64,000 bases of DNA. Source: DASVTR01 sp036387475. Its GTDB lineage: Bacteria > Acidobacteriota > Blastocatellia > Pyrinomonadales > Pyrinomonadaceae. Position numbers and translations under genes: made by a program. The notes beneath the pieces are model-generated. The model made no database searches, was not told the origin of the DNA, and was given only the letters and a program-made list of their open reading frames with translations. Shown here piece after piece: positions 57,937 to 64,000 of the stretch (its first letter is position 1; the number at the start of each line of letters is the position of its first letter). The stretch is taken from NCBI GenBank assembly GCA_036387475.1, contig DASVTR010000016.1, positions 62,001 through 126,000 of the forward strand, given 5' to 3'.

Positions 57937-60900
57937 ATGATCGGCGAGACGGTTTCCCATTATCGCATCCTAGAAAAGCTCGGCGAGGGCGGGATGGGCG
58001 TCGTCTACGAGGCGGAAGACACGCACCTGGGTCGCCACGTCGCCATCAAGTTTCTCGCCGAAGCGTCCAAAGAGCATCACTTCCGCGCGCGCTTTCTGCG
58101 AGAGGCACGCGCCGTCTCCACGCTCGTCCACGCACATATCGCCGCCGTCTATGACTACGGCGAAACAGACGACGGGCAGCCTTTCATCGTGATGGAAAAG
58201 GTTGACGGCGAAATGCTGAGCAGCCTCTTGCAGACCAGCCAACTCACCATGGGCCGCGCCGTCGAGATTATCGCCGACGTGGCCGACGCGCTCTCTGAAG
58301 CGCACAGGCGCGGAATTGTGCACCGCGACATTAAGCCCGCGAACGTCGTCATCACAGAGCGCGGGCAAGTCAAGGTACTGGACTTCGGACTCGCCAAGCA
58401 GTTGCACGAGGAGCACAGCCATACCGCAGACCAGGACGCGCGTACGCTGCTGGCAACGCGCACGCGCAGCGATGTCATCGTCGGCACTCCGCTTTATCTC
58501 TCGCCGGAGCAGGCCACGGGCGCGCAGGTTGACGGGCGCAGCGACCTCTTTGCCCTCGGCGCGATGCTCTATGAGTGCATCGCCGGAAAACCCGCCTTCT
58601 CCGGTTCAAGCGTCATCGAGATCGGCGCGCAGGTCATCCACGTTGACCCTCCGCCACCTTCGGTCTTTAATCCGCGCGTCACGAAAGAACTCGACCGCAT
58701 CACGATGAAAGCGCTGCAGAAGAAGCCGGGCGAGCGTTATCAATCGGCGGAAGAGATGCTCCGCGATTTGCGTGCGGTGCGCGCGACTCTGCGCGATGAT
58801 GCGCACCGCACCAAGCGGCTCGCTTCCGCCAATCAGGCCGCCCCTTCGAGCGCGCTGTTGAGTCTGGCCGAAACCCTGCGCCGCCCGCGCCTCTCGATCT
58901 TCAGCGTCATACTGGCGCTGGCAATCGGCGTGCTGTTGATCTGGGCAATCGTCGCGTGGTGGCAGCCGGGAATGCACAAGCCCTCTCCGGTAGCGGAGAG
59001 TTGGTATGACAAGGGAATGAGCGCGCTCCGCGACGGCGCGTATTTTCAGGCCAGTAAGGCGTTTGAGAGTGCCATCGAAGCGGACGACAAGTTTGTAATG
59101 GCCCACGCGCATCTGGCCGAAGCGCTGATGGAGTTGGGCTACGCCGACCGCGCTAAAGAGGAGCTATTGCGCGTCACGGAGCTTGTGCCAGACCGCTCCG
59201 TGCTCCCGCAAATGGATGCGCTCTATCGTGATGCCATCAGCGGCGTCGTCCTTAATGACCTGCCGAGCGCCATTAAAGCCTACGCCGAAATTGCGCGCCT
59301 GAAGCCTGACGAGCCGCATGTTTATGTTGACCTCGCGCGCGCTTACGAAAAGTACGAGGAACAGGCCAAGGCGATTGATAAGTATGTCGAGGCGACGCTG
59401 CGCAATCCACAGTATGCGCTGGCGATCCTGCGTGCCGGAAGTCTGTATGGCAGGCAGCATGATACCGCCGGGGCGCTCAACGCTTTCGATAAAGCGCAGG
59501 CTCTTTACGAATCCTTGGGCCACGTTGAAGGACGGGCCAACGTCCATTATGAACGAGGCCAATTGCTCATCAACATTGGCAAGCTGAGCGATGCGGGAGC
59601 GCAATTGCAGCGCGCCTTCGAGTTGGCAAATGCCAGCGGTAACGAAGCGCAGAAGATCAACGTGCTCCTGCAACAGAGCCGCCTGGCCTACATCCAGGGC
59701 GCGCCCGACAAGGCGCAGCAGTATGCGACCGAAGCCATCAATTTCGCGCAGCAACGCGGGCTGGATGATTTGCTCGCGCTGAGCCTCAACGAACTCGGCT
59801 ATGCGTTTTTCGTCAGTGGCAAATATGAGGAGGCGGAGAAAAATTATAATCAAGCGCGCGTCTATGCCAAGAGAAACAAGTCGCGTTTGCGTGAAGCGCA
59901 GGTGCTTAAAAATTTGGCCGTACTTTACATTCAGCAACTGCGTACCGACGAAGGACTGGCCTACGCCCAGGAGGCGCTCGCCTTCTTTAAAGAGGGCGGC
60001 TATCAATCGAATGCCTCGGTCTGCCTGACTCTCATCGGTCGCGCGCATCGCCGCCGTGGTGATTATGAAGCGGCGCTCCGCGTCTTTCAGCAGAATTTGG
60101 AGATGGCCCAGAAGTCTGACTACCAACCGCAGATTGCTTTCACGTACGGCGAGATCGCGATGGTGCTTACAGAGCAGGAGCGCTACACGGAAGCGCTCAG
60201 CCGTTACGAGCAAAGCTTCAACATCAACAAGTCTTTGAACGACCGTCTGGGCGTGATGTACAACTCGATGAATCGCGGCAACGTGCAATGGAGGCTGGGG
60301 CTTTACACGGACGCGCGCGCCTCGCTCGCGCAGGCTTATGATCTCGCGCAGCAACCCGGCGGTAGTTATAAGCCTGTGCTGGCCGAAGTGCGCCTGCGTA
60401 ATGCGGAGATTGCGCTCAGCGAGGGAGACTTTCAGGAGGCCAAGCTTGAAAGCGAGCAGGCGCTCACTCTGGCCGGAAAAGAATACGAGTGGGCCTTCGT
60501 GCAAGCGAAGCTCACGCTCGGATTGGCCCAGGCTCGCTCCGGTGATCCGCGCGCAGGAAAGGCCACGTGCGAAGAGGCCGTCGAGATGGCAAAGCGCGGT
60601 GGGGATTACGCCCTGCTCTCGAAAGCGTTATTGGCGCTGGCCGAGGTGCTGCTCGAAGACAATGAGGCGCAGCGCGCCTCAGACACCGCGCTCGAAGCGA
60701 AAGGTAGATTTGCAGGGGCAGGACAGCAGGAATCGGAATGGCGCGCGTGGGTAGTCGTGGCGCGTGCTCATCGCCGTCAAGGGAACGAGGGCGCGGCCCA
60801 GAGCGATCTGGCGCAGGCGACCGCCGTTCTTTCTCAACTCCGGGAGAAGTGGGGAGCAGAAATTTTTACGAGCTACCTCAACAGGCCGGATATTCAATTT

Positions 60901-60948
60901 TTCCGCAAGCAGCCCGGCGGCAGCCCCGTAATCGCCGCCGGAACTTAA
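57937..60948 (+). CDS. Membrane Ser/Thr protein kinase with TPR tail
   Basis: A protein of 1003 residues. Kinase domain about 8-285: glycine loop LGEGGMGVVYEAED, Lys in VAIKFLAE, catalytic HRDIKPANVV (near 129), DFGLAKQ (near 149) and GTPLYLSPEQATG. A membrane span at about 321-343 (SVILALAIGVLLIWAIVAWW). The outer part, about 350-990, is a long TPR array (KALEKY, YEKYEEQAKAIDKYVEA, LNELGYAFFVSGKYEEAEKN and so on). A Hanks-type transmembrane kinase: the TPRs may sense or dock, the inside phosphorylates. A 95-residue acidic Thr/Ser-rich protein is encoded 30 bp downstream and is a candidate substrate. Confidence 0.92.
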   Translation: MIGETVSHYRILEKLGEGGMGVVYEAEDTHLGRHVAIKFLAEASKEHHFRARFLREARAVSTLVHAHIAAVYDYGETDDGQPFIVMEKVDGEMLSSLLQTSQLTMGRAVEIIADVADALSEAHRRGIVHRDIKPANVVITERGQVKVLDFGLAKQLHEEHSHTADQDARTLLATRTRSDVIVGTPLYLSPEQATGAQVDGRSDLFALGAMLYECIAGKPAFSGSSVIEIGAQVIHVDPPPPSVFNPRVTKELDRITMKALQKKPGERYQSAEEMLRDLRAVRATLRDDAHRTKRLASANQAAPSSALLSLAETLRRPRLSIFSVILALAIGVLLIWAIVAWWQPGMHKPSPVAESWYDKGMSALRDGAYFQASKAFESAIEADDKFVMAHAHLAEALMELGYADRAKEELLRVTELVPDRSVLPQMDALYRDAISGVVLNDLPSAIKAYAEIARLKPDEPHVYVDLARAYEKYEEQAKAIDKYVEATLRNPQYALAILRAGSLYGRQHDTAGALNAFDKAQALYESLGHVEGRANVHYERGQLLINIGKLSDAGAQLQRAFELANASGNEAQKINVLLQQSRLAYIQGAPDKAQQYATEAINFAQQRGLDDLLALSLNELGYAFFVSGKYEEAEKNYNQARVYAKRNKSRLREAQVLKNLAVLYIQQLRTDEGLAYAQEALAFFKEGGYQSNASVCLTLIGRAHRRRGDYEAALRVFQQNLEMAQKSDYQPQIAFTYGEIAMVLTEQERYTEALSRYEQSFNINKSLNDRLGVMYNSMNRGNVQWRLGLYTDARASLAQAYDLAQQPGGSYKPVLAEVRLRNAEIALSEGDFQEAKLESEQALTLAGKEYEWAFVQAKLTLGLAQARSGDPRAGKATCEEAVEMAKRGGDYALLSKALLALAEVLLEDNEAQRASDTALEAKGRFAGAGQQESEWRAWVVVARAHRRQGNEGAAQSDLAQATAVLSQLREKWGAEIFTSYLNRPDIQFFRKQPGGSPVIAAGT

Positions 60949-60978
60949 TTAACTGCAACTCACAAAGGAGAAATTAAC

Positions 60979-61266
60979 ATGGCTGAAGAGCAAGATGACC
61001 AAGTGATGGGAGACCCGCCGCAGGGTGGCACAGAACTGCAAGCGCAAACCGGCAGCGGCCCAGGCGATCCGCCGCCTTTTGCCCCTGATGATGGAGGCTA
61101 TACGGACCCCGATGCCCCCATTCAACCAGGCGATCCACCGCCGTCAGACAGCGACACAGAGACAACGACTGACAGCGAGACAACTAGTGACAGCGAGACG
61201 ACCCCGGACGACCCGACCGCCAGCGCCATACTTAACACGGGCGAAGGCGATCCGCCGCCTCACTAG
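60979..61266 (+). CDS. Small acidic GDPPP-repeat protein
   Basis: A protein of 95 residues with AAAGGAG eight bases before the ATG. It contains four GDPP/GDPPP motifs, MGDPPQGG, PGDPPPF, PGDPPPS and a C-terminal EGDPPPH, and a Thr/Ser/Asp/Glu tract (TETTTDSETTSDSETTPDD) between the third and fourth. It has no signal peptide or membrane span and is probably disordered. Cotranscription with the upstream Ser/Thr kinase is likely (30-bp gap). Possible kinase substrate, or a precursor-like peptide with repeated cores; both are guesses. I recognise no family. Confidence 0.7.
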   Translation: MAEEQDDQVMGDPPQGGTELQAQTGSGPGDPPPFAPDDGGYTDPDAPIQPGDPPPSDSDTETTTDSETTSDSETTPDDPTASAILNTGEGDPPPH

Positions 61267-61310
61267 AAAGCAGCCCATTTGTGGCTTAAACCGAAGCAGG
61301 GCGCGGGCGA

Positions 61311-63017
61311 TCAGCGACGGTCATCCGTGCCCTGTTGATTTTTATAGAGACGAACGTGCTCGGCAAACTTTCGTGCGGCATCCTGCTCCGTCTCGGTTGC
61401 GGCGTGCAGAGCGCGTGCGCCGCGACGTTCGGTGAAGGCTGCGGCGGCGATCTCAGCTAACCACCAGAAAGTCCCGCGCGCTCCGAGGTGCTCTCGCACG
61501 CGTTTGAAGATGCGCGGGTAGAGGCGCGCCGTCTGGCCCAACAAGTTCTTGAGCGCACTGAAGCTCATTCGATCCTGAAACAACTCTCGTCGCACGCGCT
61601 CGTCCAGGCTATGAAGCGCAGCCATCACGGCATTGAGAGTTTCATTGACGGCAGACGGTTCGCTCTTCAGTGTCGGGCGCAGGAATTCCGCAAGGCTCGC
61701 CATCTGCGCGACGCGCGGCTCGTAAGCGTTGATTTCGGCAAGGGCCGACGCGTCCAGTAAATCGGCTTCAAGCGCGAGATGTGTCAGGTGCGTCAGCCGA
61801 TGCAGATTGCGTACGTGCGAACCGAAGCCGCAGAAGGTCAGCGGGCTTGAGAGTCCGGCTGCATCGCCGACAAGCATCACGCGCGCTTCCGCCGTCTGCT
61901 TACGGTTGGCCCAGCCGTGCTGGTGAAAGCTCGGAATATAGCCGAAGACAGGCTTGAGCACGCGCCACTGTGCGCCTGCGCGTTTGTAGTGCGGAAGCTG
62001 CTCGAAATAGCGCTCGAAGAGAGAGAGCAGAGATTTGTCTGCGGGCGAATCGACCGCGTCGTAAAAGAAGAGATAAGTGGTGTACTCGTCGCGCCGGGCG
62101 TTTCCGGCAAAGCCTTCCCAGATTAGCTGCCGGTGATCGCGCGCGTCTTCATTGCTGACCAGAATCTCGCCGACGCTAAAATCAACCTTGTCCGGCTCTG
62201 AACCTCTGACGAAACCGCGCGCCATCGTGCCGACGGTCGGGCAGACGTGCGTAACGGAGCGCCCGGAGTTCAACTGACGCGAGACGGGCGAGTTTGTCCC
62301 CGTCGCATCCACGAAGAGGCGCGCCGCGAAAGCTCTGCGCTGCCGCGTCCGCGCCTCTTCGACTTCGACTACTACTCTGTCAGGCTGCACATAGCAGCGC
62401 ACGAAGCGCAGACCATCCATCAACGCCGAACCTGTCCGGCTCAGCTTAATCTTCGCCGCCGCAAGCTCAAGCAGCTTATCCGCCTCAATGGCGACATCAA
62501 GCACGCCTTCAATCCAGAGCGGCGGCGTCTTGACGCGCGAGGCCGCATCATGAAACTTAACGAAACCCGAACGATAACGATTGGCGACCGCCGCCTCTAT
62601 CTCTTCTTTCGTAAAAAGCCCGGCGCGCTCGAATTCTTTCAATTCGTCGTCAGAGATATTCCAATCACGATGCGTTCGCCCTACTGTGTGAGCGTCAAAG
62701 ACCATCACGCGCCGATTGTAGCGACAACTCATCACCGCCGCGTGCAAGAGGCCCAGCACGCCGCCCGCGTAAATAATTTCATACTCGGCTTCGATTGCGA
62801 GATTCTGCGGCGGTGGGCCGTGCAGAATTGTTTCCACACGCTCGCCCGCACGCTCCATCGTCTGCTCCCAGCGCTTATCGAGTTCCCAGATGCGGCGGAG
62901 CCATGCCTCGCGGTCGGCCAGCGCGCCAAAACTTGCCACCGTCAGCGGATAGCGCCTGCGAAAATCGCTTAAGTCAGGTGCGCCGTTTAATGCTTTAGAT
63001 TGCGCCGTCGCCGCCAT
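61311..63017 (-). CDS. CruA-like lycopene cyclase/FAD-dependent oxidoreductase
   Basis: A protein of 568 residues from the ATG at 63015-63017 (a TTG upstream adds eight residues). FAD region: YEIIYAGGVLGLLHAAVMSC then RRVMVFDAHTVGRTHRDWNI, whose dinucleotide-like GGVLGLL and VGxxHR-WNIS match the CruA class of lycopene cyclases. Further blocks LWIEGVLDVAIEADKLLELA, LFVDATGTNSPVSRQL, and VMLVGDAAGLSSPLTFCGFG. It would cyclise lycopene to beta- or gamma-carotene. No other carotenoid gene is nearby, so function is inferred from family alone. Confidence 0.78.
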   Translation of the reverse strand: MAATAQSKALNGAPDLSDFRRRYPLTVASFGALADREAWLRRIWELDKRWEQTMERAGERVETILHGPPPQNLAIEAEYEIIYAGGVLGLLHAAVMSCRYNRRVMVFDAHTVGRTHRDWNISDDELKEFERAGLFTKEEIEAAVANRYRSGFVKFHDAASRVKTPPLWIEGVLDVAIEADKLLELAAAKIKLSRTGSALMDGLRFVRCYVQPDRVVVEVEEARTRQRRAFAARLFVDATGTNSPVSRQLNSGRSVTHVCPTVGTMARGFVRGSEPDKVDFSVGEILVSNEDARDHRQLIWEGFAGNARRDEYTTYLFFYDAVDSPADKSLLSLFERYFEQLPHYKRAGAQWRVLKPVFGYIPSFHQHGWANRKQTAEARVMLVGDAAGLSSPLTFCGFGSHVRNLHRLTHLTHLALEADLLDASALAEINAYEPRVAQMASLAEFLRPTLKSEPSAVNETLNAVMAALHSLDERVRRELFQDRMSFSALKNLLGQTARLYPRIFKRVREHLGARGTFWWLAEIAAAAFTERRGARALHAATETEQDAARKFAEHVRLYKNQQGTDDRR

Positions 63018-63121
63018 AATAAAACCCGTAAAGACTATCAAACGCGTCGAGGCCGCAAAGCCTCCACGCGTTCTTTACTGCAAAATCAAAGAGAGCCGTT
63101 GAAAGTTTGATGCGAGTGTAG

Positions 63122-63218
63122 CAAAGGAAAGTAAAAAGTAAAAAGGTAAAAGGCAAAAGTGTGTGGCAGCCATTTTACAGCGAACGGCCTCCTGCTTCCT
63201 TTTGCCTTTTGCCGTTTT
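63122..63218. repeat. Heptad inverted repeat (AGTAAAA type)
   Basis: Left: AGTAAAA, AGTAAAA, AGGTAAA, AGGCAAA. Right arm from about 63198: CTTTTGC, CTTTTGC, CGTTTTA. It lies between the CruA-like gene and the YeaQ-type gene. Confidence 0.7.
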
Positions 63219-63220
63219 AA

Positions 63221-63499
63221 TTATACTCTGCTTCGCCTTGTCAGCAAGCTGATGACGGCGACAAAGAGCGCCGAGCCAATGATTGACCAGATGATCGGAA
63301 ACGGTTTGCCGCCGATATTGACCGTGAACAACTCCGGCAACTGCAACGACTTTGCCAGCCAGTGCCCGATGATTGCGCCGATAAAGCCGAGCGCGATGGA
63401 GACGAGGCAGCCGCCACGCGAGAAGCCGCTGATGGCTTGGCCCAGCGCCCCGCACAAGCCCGCGACGAGAAGCAAGATTAACAAGTCAATGAGAGTCAT
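63221..63499 (-). CDS. GlsB/YeaQ/YmgE-type stress membrane protein
   Basis: A protein of 92 residues with three membrane helices: LIDLLILLLVAGLCGALGQA, GCLVSIALGFIGAIIGHWLA and FPIIWSIIGSALFVAVISLL. The Gly-rich GGCLVSIALGFIGAIIG segment is the family hallmark. ATG at 63497-63499 with a strong GGAGGT. Members are induced by stress in other bacteria; their role is unknown. Monocistronic as far as can be seen. Confidence 0.88.
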   Translation of the reverse strand: MTLIDLLILLLVAGLCGALGQAISGFSRGGCLVSIALGFIGAIIGHWLAKSLQLPELFTVNIGGKPFPIIWSIIGSALFVAVISLLTRRSRV

Positions 63500-63516
63500 A
63501 GCACCTCCGCCGAAAT

Positions 63517-63606
63517 TCAGGAGTCAGAATTCAGAATAAGCGGCTGCAACTGCTTTTAGTTTATTCCTTCTTTACTTCTGACTCCTGACTTCTGGATTCT
63601 GAATTC
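63517..63606. repeat. Heptad inverted repeat (AGGAGTC type)
   Basis: Left: AGGAGTC, AGAATTC, AGAATAAG. Core CGGCTGCAACTGCTTTTAG, then right arm from 63575: TTCTGAC, TCCTGAC, TTCTGGA, TTCTGAA, TTC. Core and arms resemble the elements at 9600 and 31329. Confidence 0.85.
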
Positions 63607-63609
63607 GTC

Positions 63610-64000
63610 TTACCTACCGCACATTTGTTCGCCATGCCCGCTGTGCGCTTTCTCATTGGCGCAAGCGCCGCAGTTCCAGCGCGCGGGGCCGCCAAAGTCG
63701 GTCTGATCCGTATACTCAAAATCGCCTTGATTACTGTTCGTATTTTTCGTGTTCACCGCATCGCGCCCCGCTTTGACGTTGTAAACGCTGGTGCGTGCTT
63801 TGATGGAATCGTGAATGCGCCACGTCGTATTGTTGCGGACGACGATGGGCTGCGATTTGTCCAGGCCCATAATGTAGTCTGCGGTAAACTCTCCCAGTCC
63901 AGCCACCGCCAGACGATTGCTGCGCTCGTCGTACTCCTGCTTGACGGCTGTGTAGCGAAGCTGCGAGGCCATCTCTTTCATCTTCGCTTCCGCTTCGTCA
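63610..64000 (-). CDS. Hypothetical protein, 5' end outside the window
   Basis: At least 130 residues are visible and the frame is open to the right edge, so the N-terminus is missing. The visible part has a hydrophilic N-half (QLRYTAVKQEYDERSNRLAV), a central AGLGEFTADYIMGLDKSQPI strand region, and a C-terminal Cys/His cluster (WNCGACANEKAHSGHGEQMC) that may bind metal. I do not recognise the family. Confidence 0.6.
   Translation of the reverse strand, partial: DEAEAKMKEMASQLRYTAVKQEYDERSNRLAVAGLGEFTADYIMGLDKSQPIVVRNNTTWRIHDSIKARTSVYNVKAGRDAVNTKNTNSNQGDFEYTDQTDFGGPARWNCGACANEKAHSGHGEQMCGR

Overview
This 64 kb window looks like ordinary chromosome from a Gram-negative bacterium, most probably an acidobacterium of the Blastocatellia type. 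The inference rests on the mix of families: a CadC-like winged helix fused to a TolB-like propeller, paired DUF3857/transglutaminase exported proteins, a long Thermus/Rickettsia-type isocitrate dehydrogenase, a CruA-like lycopene cyclase, a Ser/Thr kinase-TPR protein, and many signal peptides and lipoboxes. No rRNA, tRNA, CRISPR array, transposase or phage gene was seen.

Layout. 1-5.3 kb: a TPR protein cut by the edge, a TIR-like protein with two small HTH genes, and a CadC/TolB protein. 5.3-11 kb: NUDIX and MBL hydrolases, then a SigK/RskA/fasciclin cassette and class I aldolase. 11-18.3 kb: two transglutaminase-like exported proteins and pabB-pabC. 18.3-31.3 kb: a dispersed purine block (purL, purQ, purS, purB) interrupted by two thioredoxin-fold proteins, an Mrr nuclease-STAND-TPR protein, a PilZ/SRA-like pair and several exported proteins. 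31.5-42.5 kb: WalJ-like hydrolase, M16 peptidase, an outer-membrane-like protein, and a histidine kinase/NtrC pair behind a candidate sigma-54 promoter. 42.5-54.3 kb: two RRM/glycine-rich RNA-binding genes with matching 5' leaders flank infA, a DUF1015 protein, serA, an SDR, serC, a TolB-like protein and an M28 peptidase. 54.4-64 kb: isocitrate dehydrogenase, purE-purK, a Ser/Thr kinase with a small GDPPP-repeat protein, a CruA-like cyclase, a YeaQ-type membrane protein and a gene cut by the right edge.

Working together: purB, purS, purQ, purL, purE and purK supply de novo purine synthesis; serA and serC make serine; pabB and pabC make p-aminobenzoate. The sigma/anti-sigma/fasciclin set and the kinase/NtrC pair are self-contained signalling units. 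The TIR-like protein and the Mrr-STAND protein resemble anti-phage effectors, each isolated among housekeeping genes.

The strongest unexplained signals are: (1) a family of tandem 7-bp (sometimes 8-bp) repeats, mostly arranged as large inverted repeats in at least fifteen gaps, one of them in frame inside purL; (2) a 5' leader with an identical 8-bp hairpin stem shared by the two RRM genes 11 kb apart; (3) a degenerate duplication of the purS-purQ junction flanking a one-gene insertion; (4) the Mrr-STAND-TPR gene facing a PilZ/SRA-like pair; (5) a 95-residue acidic GDPPP-repeat protein next to the Ser/Thr kinase. All functional calls are by eye; no database search was run.
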